A stretch of DNA of 64,000 nt from Eurosta solidaginis (Eukaryota; Arthropoda; Insecta; Diptera; Tephritidae). Where the stretch lies: NCBI RefSeq assembly GCF_040869045.1, contig NC_090319.1:54284779-54348778 (forward strand), in the 5' to 3' direction. Under the pieces are notes generated by a model. It searched no databases. It had not been told where the DNA came from and saw only the letters and a list, made by a program, of their open reading frames with translations. The translations under genes and the position numbers were made by a program. How positions within the stretch are numbered: the first letter of the stretch is position 1; each line of letters opens with the position of its first letter. This document shows positions 10,353-21,759 of the stretch, one piece after another.

Positions 10353-13300
10353 TACTTACTTAATTGGCGCTTAACCGTCTAAACGGTTATAGCCGTCCAA
10401 CAAGGCGCGCCAGTCGCTCCTTCGCTCCGCCAACCGGCGCCAATTGGTCACACCAAGGGAGTTTAAATCGTTTTCCACCTGGTCCTTCCAACGGAGTGGG
10501 GGCCGCCCTCTACCTCTGCTTTCATAGGCGGGTTCCGATAGAAACACTTTCTTGGCCGGAGCATCATCTTTCATTCGCATAACATGGCCTAGCCAGCGCA
10601 GCCGCTGCGTTTTAATTCGCTGGACTATGTTGATGTCTGCGTATAGCTCGTACAGCTCATCATTAAATCTTCTTCGGTACTCGCCATCGCCAACGCGTAG
10701 AGGTCCATAAATCTTTCGAAGAACTTTTCTCTCGAACACTCCCAAAGCCGCTTCATCTGCTGTTGTCATGGTCCATGCTTCTGCCCCATATAGCAGGACG
10801 GGTACGATAAGTGACTTGTAGAGTATGATTTTCGTTCGCCGAGAGAGGACTTTACTTTTCAATTGCCTACCTAGTCCAAAGTAGCATTTATTGGCAAGAT
10901 TGATTCTTCGCTGGATTTCAGTGCTGATGTTGTTGCTAGTGTTGATGCTGGTTCCCAAATAAACGAAGTCTTTTACTATTTCGAAATTATGGCTGCCAAC
11001 AGTAGCGTGGTTGCCAAGGCGCATATGCGCTGACTCTTTGCTCGATGACAGCAGGTACTTCGTTTTGTCCTCATTCACCATCAAACCCATCTTTACCGCT
11101 TCTTTTTCCAGCTTGGAGTAAGCAGAACTAGCAGCGCGGGTGTTTAGGCCGATGATATCAATGTCATCAGCATATGCCAGTAATTGCACGCTTTTATAGT
11201 ATATTGTTCCAGTGCGGTTAAGTTCTGCAGCTAGTATAATTTTCTCCAGCATCAAATTAAAGAAATCGCACGATAGGGGGTCACCCTGTCTGAAACCTCG
11301 TTTAGTTTCGAACGGCTCGGAGAGGTCCTTCCCAATTCTGACTGAGCTGATGGTGTTGCTCAACGTCATTTTGCAAAGCCGTATAAGTTTTGCGGGGAAA
11401 CCAAATTCAGACATAGCGGCATATAGGCAGCTCCTTTTCGTGCTGTCGAAGGCGGCTTTAAAGTCGACGAAGAGGTGATGTGTGTCGATTCTGTTTTCAC
11501 GGGTTTTTTTACAAGATTTGGCGCATTGTGAAAATCTGGTCGATGGTAGATTTACCAGTTCTGAAGCCGCACTGATAAGGTCCAATCAGCCGGTTCACGG
11601 TGGGCTTCAATCTTTCGCACAATACACTTGAAAGGACCTTATATGCGATATTAAGAAGGCTGATTCCACGATAGTTGGTGCATTTTGCAGTATCCCCCTT
11701 CTTGTGGACTGGGCAAAGAACACTTAGATTCCAACCGTCGGGCATGCTTTCGTCCGCCCATATTTTGCTAAGAAGCTGCTGCATGCGCCTTACCAACTCC
11801 TCGCCGCCGAACTTGAATAGCTCCGCAGGCAATCCATCAGCGCCCACGGCCTTGTTGTTTTTCAATCTGGTTATTGCTATTCTAACTTCGTCATAATCGG
11901 GCGGGGGGACATATATTCCATCATCATCGATTGCGGGATCGGGTTCTTCATCTCTGCGCGGTGAATTGCTGCCTCCATTTAGGAGAGCAGAGAAGTGTTC
12001 CCTCCATAATCTAAGCACTCTCTGGACATCAGTTACAAGGTCGCCGTTTTCATTCCTACAGGAGTTTGCCCTGGTCTTAAAACCTTCCGTCTGTCGCCGT
12101 ATTTTTTTGGTAGAATTTTCGGGCGTTATTCCTGGTGGCTAGCAGCTCAAGCTCCTCGCACTCACGCCTTTCTGCTTCTGCTTTTTTCTTCCTGAAAAGG
12201 CGTCTCGCTTCCCTTTTCAACTCACGATAGCGTTCACACACTCCTCTTGTCGCGCTCGCTTTTAACGTAGCCCTGTAGGCGGCGTCTTTTCTTTCGGTTG
12301 TAACGCGGCATTCTTCATCATACCAGTTGTTTTTTCGTGGCCGCCGGTAACCAATTTTTTCCTCGGCGGCAGTATGAAGTGCTTTGGAGATATGCTCCCA
12401 CTGCTCTTGTATTCCTTCAGGATGAGTTGTGCCCTCAGAGAGCAGGTGTGAGAGTCGAGTTGCGAAATCATTGGCAGTCTGTTGTGATTGAAGCTTTTCG
12501 ACGTCTAGCTTTCCTTGTGTTTTTTGTTCCTTGTTTTTAGCCGCGTTGAGGCGGGTGCGTATTTTGGCTGCAACGAGATAATGGTCCGAATCGATGTTAG
12601 GTCCTCGGATCGTTCGCACATCTAAAACACTGGAGGCATGCCGTCCGTCTATCACAACGTGATCGATCTGATTGCGAGTATTTCGATCAGGAGACAGCCA
12701 TGTAGCTTGATGTATCTTTTTATGCATGAACCTCGTGCTTGATATGACCATGTTTCGAGCACCGGCAAAGTCAATCAGCCTCAGTCCGTTAGGAGAAGTT
12801 TCATTGTCTAGGCTGAACTTTCCGACTGTAGGGCCAAAAACACCTTCTTTGCCCACCCTGGCGTTAAAGTCGCCAAGCACGACTTTTATATCATGACGGG
12901 GGCAGCGCTCGTATGTGCGTTCTAATTGTTCATAAAAAGTGTCTTTCACCTCATCGTCTTTCTCCTCTGTCGGCGCATGGGCGCAGATGAATGATATATT
13001 AAAAAAAGTTTGCTTTTATTCGAATAGCGGCGAGACGCTCGTCCACAGGCGTGAACGCCAGCACTTGGCGACAAAGTCTCTCTCCCACCACGAATCCGAC
13101 GCCGAAACTGCGCTTATTCGCATGGCCACTCCAATATATGTCACAATTTTTGATCTTCTTTCTTCCTTGCTTCGTCCAACGCATTTCTTGGATGGCGGTG
13201 ATGTCAGATTTTGCTTTGACGAGGACATCAACCAGCCGGGCATCTGCACCAATCCCATTCAGGGAGCGGACGTTCCAGGTGCATGCCCTCAATTCATTGT

Positions 13301-13773
13301 CCTTCAAACGTTTGCCATGGTCGTCATCAATAGAAAGTGTATTTATCCGAGGCTTGTTGTTATATTTCATTGGAGTATGGTTTTACGTGGCGGGTCCCAA
13401 GCCCAGCGCACAACCCGCTCAGCGGGGGTGAAAATATTACTTGGCACGTTTATATAGCGAGCCGCTTGCTCCAAGACAGACGCCCGCTTGCAGCCGCACC
13501 TAGAGGTGTACAGACGCTGCCGATGAAATCTCCCCCGGCTAGCCCTTAAACCGATTATGTCAGAGTGGCCTAGCCAGGTTGTCGCCTTCTCACATTAGCT
13601 CACCGCTAAACGGGTGTTCAGCGGCTACCCAGAGGATACTTGGCCGCAAACGACCGGCAGTAGTGAGCTGCTTGAACCGCATGCAAAAGAATCGCTCTGG
13701 CCATTCCCAGGTGAATGGCGGTCAGAAGCTTTCCCCACTTTCGTGGACTTCTACACACGGCCCCACCCTCTAA
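10353..13773 (-). mobile_element. RTE-like LINE, apparently full length (3.4 kb)
   Basis: A non-LTR retrotransposon on the minus strand flanked by an exact 18 bp target duplication TGGATGGGGCGTATTACT (10335-10352 and 13774-13791). The 3' end has a short AAGT repeat rather than poly(A). Total length and the single endonuclease plus reverse transcriptase reading frame fit the RTE clade. It is inserted into the 3' tail of a jockey-like LINE remnant. The three breaks in its reading frame are described under the coding entry. Confidence 0.88.
10371..13370 (-). pseudogene. Endonuclease-reverse transcriptase of the RTE-like LINE, frame broken three times
   Basis: The frame starts MKYNNKPRINTLSIDDDHGK at 13370. 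The APE-type endonuclease follows (CTWNVRSLNG, AIQEMRW, VVLGDFNARVG, SDHYLVAAKIRTR), then the reverse transcriptase (KAVGADGLPAELF, LCPVHKKGD, NYRGISLLN, FVDFKAAFDS, RQGDPLSCDFFN, catalytic LLAYADDIDII) and a C-terminal part with LRWLGHVMRM and RGRPPLRWKDQ. The protein is read from three pieces: about 13370-13000, 13000-12090 and 12090-11515, then 11505-10371. Each junction is a one-base gain in an A/T run (about 13007, 12105 and 11505), and the last also has CAA changed to TAA. Apart from these, the domains look complete. The pattern may reflect real decay or homopolymer errors in the assembly. Confidence 0.85.
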
Positions 13774-13791
13774 TGGATGGGGCGTATTACT

Positions 13792-14585
13792 GCTACAATT
13801 ACTACTTACCTAATGCTCAAATCATGCCTAAGTTACAGTATTTGGCGTAGTAAACTGCTTTACGTTTGCGAAGTGAATTGCCGTCTTTCAGTGAGATTTA
13901 CAGCTCCGGCTCACGCTCAATTCTCACGGAAATGCTCTGGATCATTGAGAGACTTGAGAAGCAGATGTCGTGAAATTTTCGCACACGTGAAATGTGATAG
14001 GCAGATGTCGCCGCTGTTTTTCATTTAACTCATACGGCGAAAGGATAAGCAGCGACATCTATTTTTGAAAAAGTAGGTTTATTAAAGGCCGCGTTGCCAA
14101 CCTAAAAAGAAGTAATTAACAAATTATCTGGCTGACAAATTGCACCAGACTTTTATCTGGATTTTTCTGGCTCAAATCGTTGTTGTTGCATTTACATGCA
14201 AAATTATTTATCTGGCTCAGGATTTTGTCACCGGATGACGGCAAATATTTAATCTCGGCACGGATATGAACAGTGCTTTGTTGAATATGAATCCGGTAAG
14301 CTCAGGTAACTTGTGGCACTAGCCCGACTTTCGGGGGAATGAATTGTTTGACCCCTTAAACCTTTGCGACTATGAATTTTAGCCGCTTCATGTGGCATGT
14401 ATGCTTTACCGCGGGTACTTTTTAAACCCCTTAACCCGCTATGGTTAACATCTTCTCAAGCAGATGTACTCCATTTCCAGTGATATTTCAGAAAGGCCAA
14501 ATATATTTTAGTTTAGTCCATTGAATTTTTAAAAAGCCGATTAGATTTAGAAAAATACGACTCGAAACGGCGCATAGATGTGCGA
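13792..14585. other. LINE tail remnant followed by unrecognised sequence
   Basis: The first bases (TGCTACAAT) continue the jockey-like LINE tail interrupted at 10334. Around 14320-14460 there is a decayed segment with GCCCGACTTTCGGG and CCGCTTCATGTGGC words that loosely resembles 44095-44170. Nothing else was identified. Confidence 0.4.
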
Positions 14586-14589
14586 TTAA

Positions 14590-16035
14590 TCGTTTAAAAT
14601 TAATTTATTAATTACTTTTTCTAATTCATGAAAAATTTATAAATAAACATAAAAGAACCACTTAAATTTGCTGATTAATCAGATTGTGATTGACAGAATT
14701 AATAAATTAGATAATGGTGAATGAAATCATGATTAATTGAAATGCTTTTATTGATTAAAATCGACCAGATTGAGCAAATTAATTAGATTATGGTTAATGA
14801 TATTGTGATTAAACGAGATGTTTCATTCATTAATCGACCTGATTATTATCTGAAAAAATTTTGATTAATCGGCTTAAAAATTCGAGGTACTAATTTGATT
14901 TGCAAATGTCCAAATTTTACCTTTTTTGTGTGTTGTTAGATTTACAATCTATAATAAATTTACCATAATCACTGATTTTTATTGAAACGTCGTTTTTTAC
15001 ACTCAATGATTTCAAAGAAAAGGCGGCTGCAATAAGTTACTATTAGTGACTGTAAGTTGTAATTTTGCAATCACTAAGTATAAATACAATCCCATATTAG
15101 TAGAATCTAATGTGACTGCAAAAATTATTATGATTGCAATAAAATTTATGTGCAATATTTTTTTTTAAATTAAAAGATTACACGAGATGTTTTTCTTAAA
15201 TAACCGACCTGATTATATAATCAAAAAAATTTTTTTCGGTCAATTGATTTATCGCTTTTATTTTTCAGTACTTTTCAGTACAGTAAATTTGTTGTGCAAT
15301 CAAAATTTAAATCTTGTATACATATTTTGCTATAAAATTTTATTGGTTGTTTCTATTTGTTAAAATTACAATCTACAATCAGTTGCTAGTTTTATTCAAA
15401 CGGCGTTTGTAAAGTCAATGTTATTAAACAAAATGCGATTGCAATCAATTATACAAATGATTGTAGATTGTAAATTTTAAAACATAAATACAATCACATT
15501 TTAGTGCAATCCAATGTTGCTCAATATAACTTAGTTGCAATCTTTTAATGAAATCGTGTTAAAACGATATGTTTTTAGTGATTGACCGACCTGATTGTTA
15601 AAAAAAAAAATATTGATTAATCGGCTAATTGATTCATCGCACATTATTTTACTTTTTGCTGGTGCAATCAATTTGCTTTGCAGTGAAGTACGCTACTAAC
15701 TTGCTTGCAATCAAAATTTAAATATTATAAACTTTTACTGCTATCAAATTTAATTGCTTTTTTGCGTTTGTTAAAATTACAATCTACAATTAATTTACAA
15801 TCACTGATATTTTATTGATAAGATTGTAATTTTTATCCAATTGTTGATGGCAATCATATCTAAAATGATTGTAGATTGTAATTTTGCAATCACTAAATTT
15901 AATGTGAGTTACTTATTGGCGGGCCAATTCAAGCTAACCTAAATATAATAACAATCACATTTTAGTGCAATCTAATGGGACTGCAAGAATTTTTTTAATT
16001 CGTGATTGCAATCAAATTTAATTGCAATATTTCCA
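14590..16035. repeat. Diverged tandem repeat, unit about 370-380 bp
   Basis: The phrase CGACCTGATT recurs near 14837, 15206 and 15588. Each is followed by a CGGYYAATTGATT-like segment, an ACAATCTACAAT segment, and TTTTGCAATCACTAA and GCAATCTAATG words. Units are AT-rich, heavily diverged and about 370-380 bp apart. There is no coding potential. Confidence 0.6.
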
Positions 16036-16044
16036 CACTCTTCT

Positions 16045-17010
16045 AATTAGGTTAGGTTAGGTTAGAGTGGCCACCGGTGCGAGCACCAGTGCACTTAGGC
16101 CCAAAAAGGTCCCATTGTGATACCACGTGGATCTCTTCCCTACTCAAACCAACAGCTCGATACAGCAAACGTCAGGAGTTTCTTAGGTTCCAACTTAGCC
16201 AGATTACAAAGATCATGAAAGAAGGGGCGATTTCTTCCTCTTGTGCCAAAGCGCGGGACTATCGCACAGAAAATGTTTGTCTGTTTCTATCTCCTCTTCG
16301 TCTTTGCAGCTCCTGCAGTAATCATTATAGGGAGCACCCAGCCGTTGTGCGTGCCTCCCGATTGCTATGTGGCCATTATAAGTCCAACCACGAGAGAAAA
16401 TCCCCCCCCCCCCCCTCCCCCCAGCTCAGCGATCTCGTTAAGAGATTTCCGGCACTTCTCTACTGTCCTGGACTTACATGTGACCGATCCAAGTACTCTT
16501 AGTGCAGCCTGGCTGTCAGAGTAAATACAAATTTCGTTATAGCCGTGAGCAGCCTTTCCCAGGTGATCAGCGGCCTCATTTATAGCAGCCACCTCCGCCT
16601 GAAAGACGCTGCAATGATCGGGCAGGCTAAATGATAGATTCCACCCTAGTTGAGGTGCAAAGACACCGCTACCCACTTTATAATCCAGTTTGGAGCCGTC
16701 AGTATATACCTGCATCCTATCGCTCAGGTCCGGCGGCTCCTTCAACCAATAATCCCTATCCGGGATAATAACCTCGTACTTCATATTGAAAAATACAGTC
16801 GGAGCGCAATAGTCCGACGAAGGCCAACCCAGATACTTAAGGATAGCTGTATGGCCATCCACATTTTCTCTCTATCCGGATAACTCTCGCAGCCGCAGAG
16901 CAGAAAAGGCCGCATATTGCTTGGCCATTAAATCTATTGGCAACACATTAAAAATAGTGTCCAGCGCCTCCGCAGGGGTGGTGCGCAGGGCACCCCCCAC
17001 GCAGATTAGA
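16045..17010 (-). pseudogene. RNase H-bearing LINE fragment (I-group type)
   Basis: On the minus strand, reverse transcriptase tail residues (CVGGALRTTPAEAL) are followed by an in-frame stop, then an RNase H domain with VYTDGSK, VFQAEV and IYSDSQAAL carrying the D, E and D catalytic residues. A plus-strand C run at about 16401-16422 translates as a Gly tract and breaks the frame, and the second half of RNase H is missing. In another frame a C-terminal C-X2-C...H-X4-C knuckle (YCRSCKDEE...HFLCD) follows. The 3' end is a short CTAACCTAACCTAACC tail. The element is 5' truncated. Confidence 0.75.
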
Positions 17011-17020
17011 GCATTAATTA

Positions 17021-17480
17021 AGTCTAATTAAGTCATGCTACAAATAACAAATCTCTGGCGTGAATAAAAATAAATTGCTTAAATATACCTTAAACCAAAT
17101 ATTAAGAAAGGAAACTAACTAAATTGTGTCATCCAACTATTTGATCCAATTTTTTTTAGTTGGTGTCAAAATATTTGCCAAAGGACCATGTTTTTCGCTC
17201 ATAATTTACACCAACTACCATTATGCACTATTGAATTATAACTTTTTGTAAATTGTATAGCCCTTGCTGTACCATTTCACATATGCTTTAAAAATGAAAT
17301 GTACAAGAAACCATTGTGGAACGGACAGCAAGCAAACTTTCCATGTTTACAGATCATGTTTCTTCTTTTGCTTATATCGCACTATACCTACATTCATACA
17401 TATATTTATATATAAGTGCATAAGTTTACATTTGAATGTTGATATTTATTTACATTTTCTCTTCTTTCCTTCTCACTTTA
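17021..17480. other. Intronic sequence upstream of the second osa exon, nothing recognised
   Basis: AT-rich. It ends with the pyrimidine-rich tract TTTTCTCTTCTTTCCTTCTC before the acceptor CAG. Confidence 0.5.
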
Positions 17481-17483
17481 CAG

Positions 17484-17672
17484 TATCCTGAACCGAATCG
17501 ACCTTGGCCTGGTGGTACATCGCCGGCACCTAGTCCTGGGCCTGGTGGGCATCCGCATCCACCAGCATCACCGCATCAATCACAACATGGCGGCCCACCA
17601 CCTAGCAGTAGTCCTGGCCACGCACCAAGTCCCTCGCCGCAGCCATCACAAGCGTCACCATCACCACATCAG
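17484..17672 (+). CDS. osa: osa (eyelid) next internal exon, Pro/Ser-rich region
   Basis: This exon encodes 63 residues directly following the exon at 749-976 in the Osa protein. It begins YPEPNRPWPGG and ends GHAPSPSPQPSQASPSPHQ, both blocks that I recognise from Drosophila Osa. The acceptor is a pyrimidine-rich tract ending CAG at 17481-17483 and the donor is GTAATT at 17673. The length is 189 nt, phase 0 at both ends, so the SQHQ/YPEP join keeps the frame. The sequence is Pro/Gly/Ser/His-rich, probably disordered, and lies N-terminal to the ARID domain. The middle (GGTSPAPSPGPGGHPHPPAS) differs from Drosophila in length. In Drosophila the next residues begin ELIGQNS; I did not find that exon before the window ends. 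Confidence 0.94.
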
Positions 17673-18013
17673 GTAATTAATTTTCAATGAATGTTATTTT
17701 ACGTCGTCGCTGTTGTGTCACTTTTCCTTTTGTAATACATACATATGAAGATGAGTATTCGTGCACGAATGCCGTTCTGGGTTGTTATAAAAAGAATTTA
17801 AAATTTATGGACAGAAATAGTATTTCAAGAATATACCTATTAAGTTATGTGCGCGTCTTTTCCATATCGAACACTTATACAGTTGGTCAATGGGGAAAAC
17901 GTGCTGATGCAGTTCGAATCGGTCATACATAGGTCGAAGCTGTGTTGTACATTTGCCACAAACCCAAATAACACTTGATCAATATATTTCCTAAACACAC
18001 ATTTTTTTTAATA

Positions 18014-19032
18014 ACTAGTGTACCAGGAGGCAGACTTTGTCCCGTCCGAAAATACAAAAAATGAGCCTCGATTCCTCTCTTCTCTCTCTATACCATTGTC
18101 GTCTCCTCTATCCTCCATTTTTCTTCTTATTGTTGTCCATACCTTATTCCGTTTATCTCTCTCCTCCTCCCACTCCACATCTCACTCCCAGTCGAACTCT
18201 CACTCCCACTCCCGCTCTCATTACTATTCCAACGTTCACTCCCACCCTCACTCTCATTCTTACTCCCACTCTCGCTCTTACTCCCATCGCACTCCCACTC
18301 ATGTATGGATTCTCTATAATAATGGATTCTGTATAATCTTATCTTAATATATATAAATTTCGTGTCACGTTGTTTGTCCGCGATGACCTCCAAAACTACT
18401 AAACCGATTTCAATCAAAATTGCACACAGTGTGCAGTTTGATCCAACTTGAAAGATAGGATAGCGTTCCTGATAAGTTTCTTTCCGGGAAATGGACCAGG
18501 GACGATCTATTCGCACAAATGATATTCACGGTTCAATTTGCCTAAAATTTGGTATATAGGCAGCCCTTTTCCTAGATTAGTATTTGCGATACTTTTTTCT
18601 GGGAAGAGGACCATGGACCGATCTTTTCGAACAAATTCTGCTCTTGGTTCTATTTACCTGAAAATGGGCATACAGGTAGCCCTTTGCCTAAATTAGTATT
18701 TATGACACTTCTTACGGGAAATGGAGCAGGGACCGACTGGGACTGCGACTAGGAGTGACACTGAGACTGGGACTGGTACTGGGACTGGGGCTGGTACTGG
18801 GACTGGGGCTGAAAAAGATTGATGGAGAAGAACAAGAAGAACTAAAGAGAAGAGAAAAGAGGGATGGAGAAAGTGATAGAAGTGAAATTAAAAGACAGAG
18901 GGAGAAAGAGGCGCAGAAAAAAAGAACGGCAGACGGAATTGAGGGGAAGAGAGAGTAAGAGGTAGAAACTGCTTAGAAAGTTTGCAGATAGATCAAAGCT
19001 AGGGCAGAGATACGTCTGCCGCGTCTGCTAGT
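18014..19032. mobile_element. ACTAGT-ended family G element with inverted ends
   Basis: The left end is ACTAGTGTACCAGGAGGCAG and the right end, on the other strand, is ACTAGCAGACGCGGCAGACG, so the termini are imperfect inverted repeats. The left third is a hexamer-like CACTCC/TCTCAC array (18150-18300). The middle has GTCACGTTGTTTGTCCGCGA. The right part has an ACTGGGACTGG array (18745-18810) and purine-rich sequence. No transposase was found. It could also be two elements head to head. Confidence 0.55.
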
Positions 19033-20175
19033 AAATTCATATAAATGCAGAGATAAGGCGAATTTAAATGTTTCCTATAGGAGCGTGGCTCCACCTACTT
19101 GTAATATAATAATAGTTCATAAAATACTGTCAATAACTAAATGGAAGATCGAGAAGTTCGTCAACTTTTTCGAGTATTCCGAGGTTCAAGAATCGCGTGA
19201 GAAGCCAAGTTCTCGATTTCTGAAGTCTCGAAACTCTCGCTCGCCTTCGTGAAGAATTCGTGTGCTCTAGTATTTTATATTTTTGTATAAGTTTTGATTC
19301 GGTTCATTTTTTTTTAAATATTCTGTAGGCTGCATACTCTTAAAAAATACTGTGTCATTGCCTTTATTTGTGTAAGTAAAAATGCTTGCATCAACGGCTG
19401 CTTTCCTCAGTGCATGTGTGGGTGGGTGTATGATTGAGTTGATGTCATCATATGGTGCACAATTACGCCGTTCCGCACAAAAATAACAAATGAATTTATT
19501 TGAGAAATTCGCCCGAAATGCTTTAGCCGGTCAAAGCCAACGACTATTTTTATATACAGCGGCGGTCATATAATTAAAGACACTTATGTAAGAACCAAAA
19601 TTGTATGCGTTTAAGTTTAGTGATACTTATCAGTTCGACTCCAGTTCGGATAAAAGTCTACTCTTGAGCAGATCCCATCTCTTTAGCGTTTCAAATCAGC
19701 TTTTGATAATACAGCGTACAAATTGAGTCTGACGTAAGGACATGTTTATAAGTAAGTCAATATTTTGTTTGTAAAATAAGTGCCCCTCCATTGTATATGA
19801 GATAACAAGGGTAGGTAGAATCAATTGTTGTTGTATCACACCGTTATTTTAAATTAATATACAAAATAATAAATGATTTGCAGTGTATAAACAGATTAAG
19901 TAGCTTTTCTGCTGTTGAATCATGCTGTAGGTGAACACACTTCCGTTATTCCATATTAAGTAGAGGAAGATTTATAAACATTCGATGTGATCGGATTTTC
20001 GATTTCAATTAAGTTGAAAGTTAAATTGTTTAACCATTTCTGTACAGCAAATAGATGCCACGCATTACTGTTTACAATATTGGTTTTACATTAAGTGACT
20101 ACAAAAGCTAAGGTTGTTATTGGTGGATGAGAGTAAGACATATCTGGGATCCTTTGACGTTAAAGAAAATTTCCA
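19033..20175. other. Intronic, mostly unrecognised; possible Tc1/mariner end at 19557
   Basis: A TA-flanked CAGCGGCGGTCATATAATTA at 19557 resembles a Tc1/mariner-type terminus, but I did not find a matching inverted end nearby. The rest shows no gene or repeat family. Confidence 0.3.
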
Positions 20176-20633
20176 GTATATATATTATTTCTAATTGCTG
20201 TTTTTTATGTACGGGTCCCATTCTCGCTCTTATTTGAAATCCACATCTATAAATAAACTTTTGGTTGTAAATATGGAGCTATTGCGAGCTTTGAGCAATT
20301 TTGGTCGTAGTGCTTTTGTTTAGCTATATTTTATTAAAATAATTTGTTAAAAATAAACGATTGTGACCACACAAATAAATATATTTGTACCATGGCACTA
20401 TTGTGAATATTTGCACTGCATTATCGGCAGTTGCTATTCTAAGCTAGATGACAGCGCAAGCTGTATTGTAGGCTAGATGGCAGCGCACGTTGTAAGTTTT
20501 ATTTGATTGACGGCATTTGCTATTATACGCTAGATGGCAGAGCAAGCTGTAAGTTAATAGAACAGCCGATTTCTGTTGATATTTGATAAGAGACTTTTAT
20601 ATTGGTTGCGCAGGATGCACGGGTCAGGCTCGT
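20176..20633 (-). repeat. Family A interspersed repeat, copy 3
   Basis: Collinear with the other copies, but longer because the CTAGATGGCAGCGCAAGCTGT segment is present about three times (20440-20550). The right end is CACGGGTCAGGCTCGT. Confidence 0.8.
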
Positions 20634-21001
20634 CTATTAAATTACCTTAGGAAGATCTCGATTCTTCTTCTTCATTACTTACACTTAACGACTCCTGAAG
20701 ATGCTTGAATGACGCGAAACGTCGGGGTCATAACAGTGGACACAATTTTTTTTATTCGCACTAGCAAATGATTGGTCAAGAAGCCTTTACAACTTCCAAA
20801 AATTGACCAGAATTACCATACTAACATTTTCGCTTAAATTTTTTTAAGTCTTTTATGTTTGGAGAGTCATTATTCCTTAGCATGATGTTGTCCTCGTCCA
20901 CTGTATAGCTCATTGTCCTATTTTCATTTTGACTCGCTGTTGAGCGAGTGTGTATGAGTCTTGCGAACAATTTTTCTCCCCTTTGTGAGCTTTATAAACT
21001 A

Positions 21002-21122
21002 ACGAGCCGGACCCGTGCGCATTTTGCGCAACGAATGTAAAAGTCTCTTATCAAATATCAACAGAAATCAGCTGTTCTATCAATCAATTAAAACTTAAAG
21101 CTTGCGCTGCCATTTGGCGTAT
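21002..21122 (+). repeat. Family A copy 4, left part
   Basis: It starts ACGAGCCGGACCCGTGCGCA and is interrupted after GGCGTAT by the LTR retrotransposon at 21123. It continues at 25665. Confidence 0.82.
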
Positions 21123-21759
21123 TGAAAAGTTACGATTCAATGTAAAGAGTGAAACGACTTTTGTAGTCTGATAATAATTCAAGATTAATTTTATTTGAAG
21201 AAATTCTTTTTCTTTTATAGGTAATTTCTTAACCTACACATTCATAATTATCTTAATACTAACTAAAAATATGTACATGGTATGCATACATGTAGATTTG
21301 TATGCATGGTATGCCTACATGTAGATTTGTATGCAAGCAATGCATATATGTAGATTTGTATGCATAGTCTGCATACATGTAGATTTGTATGCAAGCTATG
21401 CATATATGTAGATTTGTGTGCATAGTCTGCATACCTGTAGATTTGTATGCATGCTATGCATACATGTAAATATGTATGCATTCGTCAGCAAATCGATGTC
21501 TGGTTAATTCTCATTATTGGGTGTATGCAAATATTTTGGTGAGAAACTAAAATTGATAATAAAGCAGAATTTATTATTTGTGAACAGACAAGAGTGTCAT
21601 ATTCGGCATTCAATGATGTTAGGTAACCGCTGTGTTAGGTCAATAATTTGTATACTATTCTAATATGATTGAGCTGTTAAAAATGTATTGCATAGGAGTT
21701 CATGATGCGTAATGCCGCAAAATGTATTGCATAGATGGGCATAGACGCTTAATGCTACA
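21123..21759 (-). repeat. LTR (3' LTR on the element's strand), 637 bp
   Basis: Plus-strand ends are TGAAAAGTTACG and CTTAATGCTACA. It contains six units of a 29 bp minisatellite around TGTAGATTTGTATGCA (about 21287-21460). It is nearly identical to the LTR at 24941 outside this array. Confidence 0.9.

Larger units (their letters stand above)
977..17483 (+). other. osa: osa intron, 16.5 kb, phase 0
   Basis: The intron runs from GTAATT to a pyrimidine tract plus CAG, between two recognised osa exons. It is filled with nested mobile elements listed separately. All coding-like open frames inside it belong to LINEs or are spurious frames in repeats. Confidence 0.88.

Noticed and set aside
12939..13457. 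172-codon plus-strand frame
   Set aside because: It is antisense to the endonuclease of the RTE-like LINE, whose motifs are clear on the minus strand.
16045..16075. TTAGG-like repeats (GGTTAGGTTAGGTTAG) suggesting insect telomere sequence
   Set aside because: Only three units, located at the 3' end of a LINE fragment and also seen at 27541 in the same position. Flies lack TTAGG telomeres, so this is a LINE tail.
18018..18347. Ser/His/Arg-rich open frame resembling an SR protein
   Set aside because: It translates the CACTCC/TCTCAC hexamer array; similar frames occur on either strand in all copies.
20690..20740. GACGCGAAACGTCGGGGTC word seen in some arthropod retroelement tails
   Set aside because: Too short, with no coding remnant next to it.
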